Positions 51,311 to 62,544 of a DNA stretch of 64,000 nt are shown here, piece by piece. Position numbers and translations under genes: made by a program. Positions within the stretch are counted from its first letter, which is position 1; each line of letters starts with the position of its first letter. The stretch spans positions 15,307,181 through 15,371,180 of the forward strand of contig NC_064036.1 of the NCBI RefSeq assembly GCF_932526225.1. The letters run 5' to 3'. This stretch comes from Nematostella vectensis. Lineage: Eukaryota > Cnidaria > Anthozoa > Actiniaria > Edwardsiidae. The notes under the pieces were generated by a model that was given only the letters and a program-made list of their open reading frames with translations, was not told the origin of the DNA and did not search any database.

Positions 51311-52827
51311 AGTGGAAAGCGCTCAAGTGTTGCCAAACATTCTGTCTGTTATCTTAACTGGCCTGAAGGCCATCTGTGGCTTCGGGGAATACATCAAGTA
51401 CTGTCTTTCCCCCCTATCCGCACAACAGGATACAGTACACCTGTAAATGCGTGAAATTTTAATTGGCGAGAAACTCCTTTGACTCTTCTGTAGAAAAAGG
51501 AAGAAAGGCAAGAAGAGTGATAAGCGCACACCCGAGGCCACCAGATCAACAGTTCCTACTGTTAGAAACTGTTCATCTTGTAGCACTTGCACATAATCAT
51601 TTACAGACGTTGAAGTCAATAGGTGGAGCGGCCCGCTCCCGTGGTTCTTGGTATCCCCACCAGGCAGATGCTTTTGTCTTCTTTCTTTTCTCTTGATCCA
51701 GCTATTGAGCGTGATTGTTTGGTATACTTGGGCTGGCTATATGTGTCTTTTAAATCATTTAACGACTTTCGAAATTAGTGAGTATCAACGCGTGACGTTT
51801 CACTTTCTGATTAAATTGTCGGTCATTTTAATATCCCAAGATAATCCGTGATTAAATCAGAATTTCTTTTGGCTCCATAGCTTATCTTTAAGATGACCAT
51901 AAACTACTTCTGAAACAAGTTTTTTTTATTTTTGTTTAAAGGCGCAAAGTGAAACAAGCGCCCAGTATTTACTCTTGACTACTTCCGGTTCAAAATCGCT
52001 GTCACCGTAAAAGTTACAAAAATAAAAAATATATTGTTACTTTAAGAACTCTTTTGTTTAGCTGCATTCTCTGACTTATATTTTATTTGTCTATGAGTAA
52101 ACTTTCTTATAATGTGCGAGTTTATTTATTGTTTTGGAAAAAGTTAGTTTACTTCCGGTTCAAAATGGCGACCAAATCAATATTCATTATTAATCAGAAA
52201 TTAAAGCCAAACTGAGCTTGGCTCGTTAGCCTATCTTGTAAGAGGTATAAAAAAATATCACTATGCTAAAATTGATAACTTTAGCAAAAAGTGCGCAATT
52301 CAAGGTAAAATCTGCACATTTCCGCTGGACTATCTGAGCTTGCAACAGGGAACTGACCTTCGACAGAGTTTCCCTCCTTACATTTAAGGGAGTTAAAACG
52401 TACGAATTTATGGCAATTACCACAAAAAGAAAGAATAATTGCATCGTTATATAGAAAACAACCGCTCTCTGGGTCATGCTACGCTGAGCTGGTAGCTGTT
52501 GCAGCCATACCTTATGACGCACGAGCCGACGAGATAGCAGGAACTCAGAGAGGACGAGGACCTCGTGGTTTTAAAACAGACTGACAAAAACTCTGTTTCT
52601 CCTGCCCTTATGAAAATCAAGATTATTTCCCATACATTTTACGAGTGCCGGCAACGAAACGTTGAATTCCAATGGGTGGAAAATCCCACTGTATCTGAGC
52701 TTTGCTGTGTCGGTGTCCCCTCCCCTCCCCCCATATTTGTAGTAAATTTACGCAATTTTGTAGTTTTCATGCGCAGTATTACGGTATTAGATCCCTACGC
52801 TACCTTCCCAACGCTGCGCACGCATTA

Positions 52828-53050
52828 GGGTGATTTAGATCCACGACGCCGGCAAGAGAACGCCGCCTCGCGCACGTTCGACTGCGCGCGCACGCTAATT
52901 TTTGCCGGGGTCCCGTCCTGAAGAGGACGTGAAAAAGCATGGAATGCTGTCCTGAACAGGACGCGACGCCGGCAAGAAAAGCGTGCGCACGCGGAATCGG
53001 ACGTGTGCGAGGCGGCGTCTTCTTGCCGGCGTCGTGGATCTAAATCTCCC
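52828..53050. mobile_element. 223 bp GC-rich hairpin MITE with TA duplication
   Basis: The left arm starts GGGTGATTTAGATCCACGAC, then GCCGGCAAGAGAACGCCGCC. The reverse complement of the right end is GGGAGATTTAGATCCACGAC, then GCCGGCAAGAAGACGCCGCC. Arms are about 48 bp and TA flanks both ends (52826-52827, 53051-53052). The middle carries two inverted copies of a GTCCTGaagAGGAC-type motif. Confidence 0.85.
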
Positions 53051-53306
53051 TATTGTATGTTTATGTGAACGGAAAACCTGATAAGCTTGCTGACAACATG
53101 GGCGTGAAAACGACTCGTACCGCGAGAAAGAATCAGCCAAGGCCAAGGTTCGTGACCAAATAACCGGTACACCAAGTGAAAAATTTCCGATGCGCGCCGT
53201 GTGAAAAATACCGAGAAACAACACGCATTCCAGAAGAAAAACATCATTACCGAATACCCCCGAATTGCCCAAATGGCATCGAGTCACTGCCAAATAAATT
53301 CGAGTT

Positions 53307-53471
53307 CAGGGGCGTAGCCAGGGGGTGGCCTAGGGCCCCCCCCCTCCCTTTTAGCAGCCAAAAATACAGTAAATGTATGAGACATTATCTAAAATACAGG
53401 AGAAAGGGCCTTGAAAGTCCCTTTTGGGTCCCCTCCTGTTAAAAATCCTGGCTCACCGCTGAAGCCAGAAA
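53307..53471. mobile_element. Short MITE-like element with CAGGGGCGTAGCCAGG ends
   Basis: CAGGGGCGTAGCCAGG at the left and CCTGGCTCACCGCTG at the right are imperfectly inverted and enclose a C run and AT-rich DNA. I could not define a target duplication. Confidence 0.5.
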
Positions 53472-53479
53472 TACCATCG

Positions 53480-54285
53480 TAACAGCAAAAAATCACGAAC
53501 AAAAAATCCTTATCCCAGACCCCAGCATTTGAGCACACTGCTAAATGCGTCGCCTGCTATATCTGTCTCATTAACAACACGTTGTCAAGGAGCAAATACG
53601 AGGCTCTAGTACCAGGATAAACCAAAACACATTAGGGTACGTAGTGCTGACTACAGGAGTTTAAGTGTGCATGGCGCACACTTAGGCCTTGGTTTTATCA
53701 GCCTGGACTCTTCTGAAGTGTGTGCTTCTGAAGACTTTTCCGGATAAGGCAAAAGCAGTAAAAATAAAACATCGATCTTTCACTTCCTGTCTCCAAGATA
53801 AACATGCGGCCTTTTTTGTTTCTTAGGTTCTGTTTATCTTCGTTCCTGGTTGAACACCTTACCACCCTCAAACGCCCAAAAGCCCCCGTATATGCGGCAA
53901 GGAAGCGTGCACGGAAGTGGCCCGGAAATGCTTAAGACAAGGAGCAATTACTACTACTTGTCATTGACTTGACGCCGTGGTGTTTTTTTTAATAAGAAAA
54001 TGGTACTGGTCCTTGTTTTTTGATTATTTTGCTTCAAATCCTACGCAAATCCATTTTTTCATTCATGATTTTTTTAATGCTTTTACGATTGACTGTCTAG
54101 CAGCACCGCTCTTCGAGAAGTGTTATCTTGTGAGAAGGCGTTAACCTTTCCAAAAGTCTATATCTCGGGTAGGCAAATCAGGTAACGATTGCAATAAAAA
54201 ATACGATTACATAGGAGCAATAGGCGATTCTAGCTATTCAGTGCGCGCGCTTGTTTTCATTCAAAAATACCCTAGGCTACCACAG
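53480..54285. other. Intergenic, nothing recognised
   Basis: No exon, RNA gene or repeat that I can support. Confidence 0.4.
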
Positions 54286-54288
54286 CTG

Positions 54289-54511
54289 AAGCCCCATCTA
54301 TACTAACAATTTTTAGTTAACAATTTTTAGTTTTTTATTTGCTAGTGTAGATGGGGCAAATTCGGCAATTTTTATGTGGCAACTAAAATTGCTCAAAAGC
54401 TAGCAGGTTTACTTTTTCTCGGCAATTAAAAATTGTCACACTTACAAAAGTACTAAGGTGATGCCAACAAATATAGTTGTCAACTAAATATTGTTAGTGT
54501 AGATGGAGCTT
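54289..54511. mobile_element. 223 bp TIR element
   Basis: AAGCCCCATCTATACTAACA and the reverse complement of the right end, AAGCTCCATCTACACTAACA, are inverted. A third, internal copy (GTGTAGATGGGGC near 54345-54357) pairs with the left end to form a shorter hairpin, suggesting a nested or rearranged insertion. Confidence 0.7.
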
Positions 54512-54519
54512 TATAGAAT

Positions 54520-56480
54520 GCATGCCGTGCGCGGTGCGTATTACTGTATTAGCTGGAATGGCCTACTTCGTCGGTACTCATTATATTGTTTCTACGTTGT
54601 TTGTGATCGACGACAGGTAGACCACTGCAGGGTATGTGAACCCACAATTCCACAGATCAGCAGGATCTCCACGAGGGGTATTCAAACAGACTCAAGTGAT
54701 TTACCCAGCATCAAACACAATAACGCCATTTAAACCGGCAATTGCAGACAAACGACTGTCAAAGCTCTTACCACGCATTAACAATATATAAAAATATCGC
54801 GGGCGTAATACCGCTAAAAGCTCGCAAAACCCATTTAATCACATTTAAGAGAGATTTGAAATGGATTTGTTTCCACCAACTAACTGTGAAATAAGAAGTC
54901 TTGCAGGTGCCTTCCGTTAGCCCTCAAAATGATTAGAACCGTTGAGGAGGTGTAGACTTTGTGAACGTGTCGCGTTCGCTGTAATAAAGAGACCGATACA
55001 TGGCATGGTGTCAAGGCTCACGCATGCGTGATCAAGCAGGTGGAATAAATCTTGGCCACAAAGAATACCATGCGCTATACGACACATCCCTACACACCAC
55101 ACAGCGTTATACCAACCAGAGCACACGACAGCACGCTATACTATTAGTGATATCAAACTTTCACTCGGCCGCTTCTTATATTTACCCACCTCCACATTAT
55201 TAACGGGTAAACTTACGAAATAACCATCGAAAACCATAGCTTCCTGCACCATAATTCATATAAAATGCTCAAGAGATTGTAAATACGCCAGTGCAACTGT
55301 TTTTTTTTTTACTAGCTCTATAACCGTCTCCAACGCAGCCATCTTTCTATAGATGTATAGCTGTTAGGATGAAATGGTAGCTGATAAATTTACTCTTGGA
55401 TCTTCAGATACTTTATGTGACAGAAAAAGAGGCAAAGAATAAATGCGAAAATACATATGATAAGAAACTAAATGCTCAGAATGGCTTGAAAGTTATCTAA
55501 TTTTACTTTTAAAAAGTTTTTAGACTTTGGTGTTGAAAGTTAATATTAAAGAAGAGTTAATCAAATATACGCCTTGTAGCCCTCCGCTAACGACCAAAGC
55601 CCAACTTAAACGCAAACAAAACGGCTTGAATAATAGGCAGTCGAGCTCGCTATAAAAAGCATGTTTTGATAACCCATAAAAGCTTTCACAAACACTATAC
55701 TTTTTAGAATGATAAAGCTTAAAGGCCTTGATTTTTCGTAGTATGAATAAGGAATTACTTGATTTAACGGATTTCCTTTCTATTTTAGGACAACTCTCCA
55801 GTATTTACTGTTGACATCGCGTGTCCTGCTTAAGATAAATATAGAGTTAATTCTACACCCACATACACGAGAAAAAAAGCGGTAATTTCTTCTTCTAAGC
55901 GCTAGCTTGGACATACTATTCTTATATCAGATGACGCCATAGAAACGCCGTCAATTCCATTTAGGAATTCATACAGGTTATCGCGGGTTCTCAGCGCCGA
56001 ACCTTCAAAACTGCACTTATTGTGTTTAGAAATACCCGCATCTATGAGTTTTGACAATGAGTGTTTTCTTATACGAACAAATATGTCAGACACTTGGCTT
56101 GCTATTTTATTTGAAAAAAAAAATGAAGCTGAGCTACATTGCGTTGGTAAGTCTTGCTAAAATATTAGCATAGTATTAATTAATGAACGCAAAGGAAATT
56201 CGTCAATTTTTTAATTATCTTACGCACTTAATGAGACGAGCTAAGGACTAGTGACAAGAGACTGGCTAATTTATGTCTATCGGCAAAAGGATGCCAATGG
56301 TTGGCTTTCGTGCGCATTGACCAAGTGACAACGCGTTCCTCTCGGCAGTAATTTTCTTGCAATTCTCTCATCGAGTTCCGCTCTGTTTGTTTCGATCGTG
56401 TGCCTTGACTGAGAAATGACAGACTCCGTCCCCCCGACACACGGAAACAGGCGGTAATCCTGCTCCGCTGTGTACTGAAT
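54520..56480. other. AT-rich region upstream of the GPCR
   Basis: No coding exon or repeat that I can support. Regulatory sequence for the GPCR would be expected in the last part, but I saw no TATA box at a fitting distance. Confidence 0.4.
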
Positions 56481-56549
56481 GACCGATAGAAAAGAATTCT
56501 GAGGTCAAACGAGTCGTCAGATAAGACAAGTCAGGTCTTTCGCGAGGCA

Positions 56550-57680
56550 ATGGAAAAAACGAGAGACAACCTCACAATCGGTAGGCAAGACACTGCCCGC
56601 AATGAAGACACAAACAGTACGGATATAATGTATGGAGGAATAATATGGTGCGCGGCTTTTGGGGTTGAAGGTTTCACCATCGTCGTATGCAACTTGCTGA
56701 CGATCGCCGCATTTGCAAGCAAAAAATGCTTGCGAAAAAGAGGGACTTATTTACTCATTAATTTAGCAACCGCGGATGTGTTTATCGGCCTGGTGCCTGT
56801 TCCAATGGTAATGTATTTCACAGGAGTGGAGTTTAAACTGTGGAGAGCTGTGTCTCATAGCACGCTCAGCTATACGTATTTCGGACTGGATATTTTATTA
56901 GGGCTGGCATCTCTGGGAAATCTAACGATAATTGCTTTGGAGCGCCTGTTCGCGACGCAGTGGCCATTTCATTATAGGACTCTACGCCCAAGAAATTATT
57001 ATACAACGATTTCAATAACATGGTTCGTAGCGGTCGTTATATCGATGCTGTGCTTTCTAACGCAATACCTCACTAACAAGCTTATGATGTCAACCTATAT
57101 ATCCATGACATTTGTATTTACGGCGTTCTTAGTGATCTGCACTTCGTATGCTATCGTGTGGACAAAGCTTAAACTGCACCGGAGACATGAGGATCATTAT
57201 CGTAAGACTAGAGAAAACGAGCGGAAAATAGGAATCACTATGATAATATTGACCGTGCTATCCCTAGCGACATGGCTTCCCTTCGTGATGCTCAACTTAG
57301 TGGTTGTATTCGCGGATGTACCTTTTCCAAGTCAGACGACTATTCTAGCTACCAAGATGCTGCATTACGGAAATAGCCTCGTAAATTGCATAGTTTACAC
57401 TTTGCGGATGCCCCACTTTAGAAGCTCCGTGTTTGTACTTTTCAGGCGACACAAGAGATATGACTATAGTACTGGGTCTCCTATCGGAGAAACCTCAATG
57501 TCGCCTTCACATTATCTGCGAAGAAACACTTTTTCTAACTGCTCTATGCCGCCTTCGGCACATTTTGAAAAACGACGACATTCCAAGATGGATAACCTCA
57601 AGCCCACTGCAGACGTGAACAGAATCGTTGTTCGCGACTTCAGATTGTTTCTATTGACTGGAACCAAGAGGAAAAGATAG
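56550..57680 (+). CDS. Intronless class A (rhodopsin-like) GPCR, 376 aa
   Basis: Seven hydrophobic segments at about 31-55, 65-89, 108-130, 152-172, 182-205, 226-254 and 264-285. Class A landmarks: Asn in CNLLTI (TM1), NLATAD with the sodium-site Asp (TM2), ERLF in place of DRY (131-134), Trp in ITWFV (TM4), WLPF (TM6) and NSLVNCIVY in place of NPxxY (275-283). Possible N-glycosylation at N7 and N22. The start is supported by an in-frame TAG at 56487-56489. There is no Cys at the top of TM3, loop 2 is very short and the TM5 Pro is missing. These traits are known in the melanocortin/lysolipid/cannabinoid group, but the ligand cannot be assigned. It is probably a plasma-membrane, G protein-coupled receptor. 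The C-terminal tail is basic and Ser-rich. Confidence 0.92.
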   Translation: MEKTRDNLTIGRQDTARNEDTNSTDIMYGGIIWCAAFGVEGFTIVVCNLLTIAAFASKKCLRKRGTYLLINLATADVFIGLVPVPMVMYFTGVEFKLWRAVSHSTLSYTYFGLDILLGLASLGNLTIIALERLFATQWPFHYRTLRPRNYYTTISITWFVAVVISMLCFLTQYLTNKLMMSTYISMTFVFTAFLVICTSYAIVWTKLKLHRRHEDHYRKTRENERKIGITMIILTVLSLATWLPFVMLNLVVVFADVPFPSQTTILATKMLHYGNSLVNCIVYTLRMPHFRSSVFVLFRRHKRYDYSTGSPIGETSMSPSHYLRRNTFSNCSMPPSAHFEKRRHSKMDNLKPTADVNRIVVRDFRLFLLTGTKRKR

Positions 57681-57689
57681 TTTAAGTTA

Positions 57690-60600
57690 ATAACCCCCGT
57701 GGAAAAACTGGCAGGATGTATTGTTTGTTTCTATATTATGTACAATGCGTTTTCTATTTTTTTTTTCATTAGTTTTGAACAAAAACATCCTTTGAGAACC
57801 AAATTCGAGATTGTTTTCCTATCCTCTAAATGATCTAAATCGTATTTAAGCGACGGCGTTTATCTTCTTAAATTCCTCTAAAAGCTGGTGTCAAAACAAA
57901 AAGAAAAATTGAGGTATTGACTTATTAAAATGTGGAAATTACACTTTAGTCAATGACTAAAATATTTTATTTAATACTGAAAAACTACGGATGTTTCTAT
58001 CCACAGAAAGTATCTAATTTCCTTCATATTTAGTACGTATATTTAGTTTGGATATTTAGGTCGAAAAAAGGATCATCTTTCATACAGCCACAGGTCAACA
58101 AAAACCGCCAAGGATCAGGCTATTAATTTTGGAATCACTCACTGGTTCATATCTCCTTGTTTCGTTCAGACAACTGCTGCAAATATTTAAAAGTAGTCAT
58201 GCAGTACACCACAAAACTTTCAATGTTTTTCCCTGTTTTCTCGCGAAAACCAACCCCAAGACATAAACGAGGCCATGTTAGCGCACCCTAAAGCGTTAAA
58301 CGATATCGTACGCTTCAAATAAGGGTTTTTTTTGTAATCCAGCTTTAAATATAAGTAATCTTTCTAAAGGCTATAATCCCCAAGAGTTGTCAAGCGAAGG
58401 TAGACTCGACGGCTTCGTGTGTAATTACAAAAAGAAATGACAGAAAACAGCACAACAAAGGCAAATTTATTAATGTGTACTAATATAAAGATTGCATAAC
58501 GCACATATAATGATGGCAACGGAAGATTTCTCCTCGTGTAAAAGTTCCGCTTGAGGCGGGAAGTTTATAAATAGCATACTGACAAGATTGCCGAAAACGG
58601 TAAAAAAAAAAAACGACGAGAAAATGGTTAGAGAGAATGGCATAAACTCTAAATTGCATGCAGGACTTTGATGAATCGATAATTAATTTTGTCGGGATTA
58701 GTGAGTGTCAGCACGCGTAAACAACAAAAAAGCGCGGGAAAAGTAATAATTGCCATCACGCGATATGTGCGTGCACGTGGCAAACAGCTCAATCGCAGTC
58801 TCATCATCATGTTTTGAATAGCGATTGCCTATAATATTTGCCAACTATACAAGCGCTGTTCGTGTTCATATATTGATGGAGCTATTCGTAGGTTTTTGTG
58901 GATAATATTGAAAGGTTGCTAGTGGAATTTTTGGCGCAGGGACAATGCCTTAACTTAGCAGTCATAATGGATCATATGGAAAAAAAGCATAGTATTTGAA
59001 GATTCCTTTATAAGAAATGACCAACTTTTTGTGCACCCCCCCTGTGTACGCGCCTGAGTTACGTAACTGTGTTCCAAAAGGTCTCGTGCGAGACTTGAAA
59101 TCTCTTGATACGATGGGAGCTCATGCTCTCCGGGGATTACATAATATCAGAGCAATGCTTTTGCTTTTCACAACAAGGGTATCGTTACTCAATTATCCCT
59201 TGTCTTCGCCAATATACCAAAGCACTTCTACTATCGTGTGATCCGCCTAAACCCCACTGTCATACAACCCCTATCACTTCAAAGCATCTGCAGTAATCCA
59301 GAAATCAAATCAATTCATTCCTGGGAGTTCTACCGTATTTCAGAATTGAAAGCCTTTTATCTGTTTTCTTGTTTCAGTATACCTTTTTTTACAAACTCAA
59401 ACAGCTAAAACATCGTTTTCGTCTGCCGGTAGGTTTTTTTTAAAATTTACAGCTGAATTGCAAATGTTTGAAGCTTATAGACTTAACGGATAATCCGCAG
59501 AGCATTACAAGGCTGATATAGTGCAAAGACGATGCCTTGTGGTGTGGATTTGGCTGTACCACGAGGACATAACGACGTAAGGCTTAAAAGATCTTCTGTT
59601 TGGGTCTTCTATAGGTAGTTTCGTTATTCATTTTTTCTAGGATTATTTCATGACAGATACACATTCTAGCTTACTCGATTTAACAGATTATATACCACCC
59701 TCCCCTCCCCTCATACAAAACACGTGGTCATAGTTAGATTAATTGAAACGGCTTCATCAATGAATTACTTTTGTGGCCATACTTTCTAATATGACAAGAG
59801 GATGAGAATTGTGTATTTTTTTAGTAAAAGAGAAGACAAATATCTATAAAACGTTTATTTTTATGTCTAGGATTCTATCATGAAATATATGACAAACGTC
59901 TGAGGCGATAGTTCCGCATAAGGAAGTAATAAAATTAACGACCAAAGAATGGTTTTCAAATAAGTTTAATCAACAGAGAATTAACATCTATTGAATTGGA
60001 GGGAGTGCCGGCCTATGGCCCTTTTATCAATTACATTTGTGCAAAATATATATGCAAAAATATCTAAAATATACTACATCTAATTGCATTAAATTTATAC
60101 TTCTATCTACCTAGCATAGAAAATTCTGCATTTTTAATATATTAGAAAAAATAAGTTACATGGTGAGTAACGCGATACAAGACGAAAGGTGGATGATCTA
60201 ATCTACTCTAAAATACAAATATTAGTTAAAAATATTAAAATGCTTTTAATCTAAGGCATTCGTCCGACATCATTTCAAAATACATTTACAGCATTGCTTA
60301 TTTCTATAAAAACAGTGGAAATTGCCAATGGCGAACAAGCCAGTATCCCCACTATATCCCAAACAAATCTAGATGACCGCTTTGAAGGTTTCAATGAATA
60401 CAAAGTGGGCGGGATCATAAGAGCACTCGTAAAGTGGCAACAAATGTTATCATACTTCAAATGTGTGTTGTCTTGATAAACAAAAAATCTGGCCCCAAAA
60501 ATATTCTATCGATAAGCCTGTGGCAAAAGCGTACTTCAATGTGTATCCTTTCTAGTCTAAAATAATTGTCACAGTGTTCGCAGAGGAGATATTATGAAGA

Positions 60601-61030
60601 AGGTCACTGTTAATCTTGGATTAAAATAACTGGAATTTCTTGGGGGGAAATGCTATTGACGGAGAGCCGACCCCCAGGCCTCAGACAAGCTAGTCTGACA
60701 TTTTAAGGACCGTGTCAGCACATTTAATCTAATGGGTTGGTAGGAAATTGGGGTAGAGGAAAGCAGGGGCCCTCTTGCACATTGAAAACAGCAATATGAT
60801 TCAACATACGCGAGATAAGCATGGCTACTCCCGTATCTTTCAATCATGACATTACTAGAATACCCCTATTATTGGATCTTCCCCAATTTCTGCACCCCTT
60901 CCATTTTGCCAACTTCTCCGCTAACTACACTTGATGGATCCGAGGCGTGGCTCGCTTCATCCCCCAGCCACCCCGCAACGCCGTTCTTCTTGCTCATGAC
61001 AAATTATGCGAGACGATCTCCTCACCCTAT
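57690..61030. other. AT-rich intergenic region
   Basis: 3' flank of the GPCR and of the minus-strand gene. Only short ORFs are present and none has recognisable protein features. No repeat array was seen. Confidence 0.4.
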
Positions 61031-61044
61031 AGTCAAGGCGTGGT

Positions 61045-61572
61045 TCAGACCAAGTCGTTAGGGTCGTCCTGATCCGGGACTCTCTTCTTTCCCGGCGACG
61101 CCACAGGCGGACCGTTAGGCTTTCTATCCTTCATCTCGTAGACGTCACGTGATCCTCTCAGGCTGTCGTCTGACGTGTACGGCGGAGGGAGCTGATTCAG
61201 GCTGCTACGCCAGCTCTGAGGCTTATCGCTAGCCTCGCTCCCATGCTGACTCCCGGATGTGCTACCGCGACCCGAGCGGCTAGAGGGCGGTGGCATTCGG
61301 TCCAGGCTTGCTCTACCGGCTGAGCCCGCGGTGGGACTGCGTTGGTAGAACTCTCCTTGTCGCTCGATTTTGTAGAGCTCGGGGTCGCGATCTACCTGTG
61401 GCGACTGGTTCCGCCATGATCTGTTCGATCCGGATGGGGTTCCGGGCGCGGAAATCTTGTCCAATTCGTCGGGAAACTCGGACAGGTCGTGATTCTGAGC
61501 GTTGGAAACGTCCCAATCTTCGTTCTTCATTTGTTCCTTCAAGCCCTCGTTGGCAGACAAGCTTGCTAGAGT
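61045..61572 (-). CDS. Last exon of the minus-strand gene
   Basis: Acceptor ccatttcag on the minus strand precedes ACT CTA GCA AGC TTG. 175 codons then a stop. The PPPY motif sits about 120 residues in. Confidence 0.75.
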   Translation of the reverse strand, partial: TLASLSANEGLKEQMKNEDWDVSNAQNHDLSEFPDELDKISAPGTPSGSNRSWRNQSPQVDRDPELYKIERQGEFYQRSPTAGSAGRASLDRMPPPSSRSGRGSTSGSQHGSEASDKPQSWRSSLNQLPPPYTSDDSLRGSRDVYEMKDRKPNGPPVASPGKKRVPDQDDPNDLV

Positions 61573-62535
61573 CTGAAATGGGGATTACAAGAAATGATGT
61601 GAGATTTTCTGTCACTCTTAAGGGATGAGGCGGTGCTATATGCATGGCTGGTGTAACATGGGGGATGAAGCGGTGCTATATGCATGGCTGGTGTAACCCG
61701 GGGGATCGGGAGTGTTATATGTGTCACACTCGGGTCTACAAGTAGAGGGCTTTTTGAAAAACGGTTATAGTAAGAAGTGATTTTACCAAATTACTAGCTA
61801 ACTTGACAGCGTACTAAAATCGAGACCTGATAAGAAATTATTCACGTTTACATGGCCCAAGCACCTGATTGGCTGTAAAGTTTACAAGGCACAAGCACCT
61901 GATTGGATGTTAAGTTTACATGGCATAAGCAACCGATCGGCTCTAAAGTTGCATGGCGCAAGTACCTGATTGGATGTAAAGTTTGCATGGCACAAGCACC
62001 TGATTGGGTGTAAAGTTTGCATGGCGCAAGCACCTGATTGGCTGTAAAGTTTGCATGGCGCAAGCAACTTATTGGATGTAAAGTTTGCATGGCGCAAGCA
62101 CCTGATTGGGTGTAAAGTTTGCATGGCGCAAGCACCTGATTGGGTGTAAAGTTTGCATGGCGCAAGCACCTGATTGGCTGTAAAGTTTGCATGGCGCAAG
62201 CACCTGATTGTATGTAAAGTTTGCATGGCGCAAGCACCTGATTGGCTATAACATTTGCATGATTTACGCACATGATTGGGTATAACATTTGCACGATTTA
62301 CGCACCTGATTGGCTATAACATTTGCATGATGTACGCACCTGATTGGCTATAACATTTGCATGATTTACGCACCTGATTGGCTATAACATTTGCATGATG
62401 TACGCACCTGATTGGCTATAAAAGTTGCATGATGTACGCACCTGATTGGCTGTCCGTACGACTCGGTCGTCGTAGCGTTCTTGTGACTTGGCAATGCGCA
62501 CCATCCGCCGAATGCCTGTGGTCTTACGCAGGATC
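61045..62535 (-). CDS. C-terminal two exons of an unidentified minus-strand gene
   Basis: Penultimate exon 62535-62442 (94 nt) and last exon 61572-61045 (528 nt, including the TAG stop) join in frame: ILRKTTGIRRMVRIAKSQER, YDDRVVRTANQ / TLASLSANEGLKEQMKNEDW. The tail is hydrophilic, Ser/Pro/Arg-rich and probably disordered. It contains a PPPY motif (QLPPPYTSDD, a WW-domain ligand type) and ends NDLV, which could be a weak PDZ ligand. The first exon part is basic and helical, like a membrane-proximal or cytoplasmic segment. The high GC and lack of stops contrast with the flanks. I do not recognise the family, and upstream exons must lie beyond 62,540, possibly outside the window. Confidence 0.7.
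61622..61715 (+). repeat. 40 bp tandem repeat, about 2.5 copies
   Basis: The unit is ggatgaggcggtgctatatg catggctggtgtaacatggg. It lies within the intron, about 50 bp upstream of the last exon's acceptor on the minus strand. Confidence 0.85.
61850..62458 (-). repeat. 34 bp minisatellite, about 18 copies, carrying the exon end and donor
   Basis: On the minus strand the unit is GCCAATCAGGTGCTTGCGCC plus ATGCAAACTTTACA. The copy at the exon edge contains the real exon end and donor (GCCAATCAG, then gtgcgt). Each intronic copy repeats CCAATCAG/gtgc, many preceded by an AG. Confidence 0.92.
62442..62535 (-). CDS. Penultimate exon of the minus-strand gene
   Basis: Reads G then ILRKTTGIRRMVRIAKSQER and YDDRVVRTANQ, between acceptor tctccag and donor gtgcgt. 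It ends in phase 0. Its last bases, GCCAATCAG, are the seed of the adjacent array. Confidence 0.7.
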
Positions 62536-62544
62536 CTGGAGATA

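Larger units (their letters stand above)
50186..52332. mobile_element. About 2.1 kb DNA transposon with very long terminal inverted repeats
   Basis: The left end TAGTCCGGCGGATATGTG and reverse-complemented right end TAGTCCAGCGGAAATGTG begin inverted repeats traceable over several hundred bp. Shared landmarks include TTGAATTGCGCACTTTTT, TTTTAGCATAGTG, AAGATAGGCTAA, AGCCAAGCTCAG and CCGGAAGTAGTC. The ends may be GTCC...GGAC inside TA duplications. The core contains broken frames only, so the copy appears inactive. The superfamily is not identified. Confidence 0.75.

Noticed and set aside
52226-52522. 98-codon minus-strand ORF
   Set aside because: It overlaps the right inverted repeat of the long-TIR transposon and shows no protein features.
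59017-59296. Overlapping short ORFs MTNFLCTPP... and MIRWELMLS...
   Set aside because: No splice context, no recognisable domain and AT-rich surroundings.
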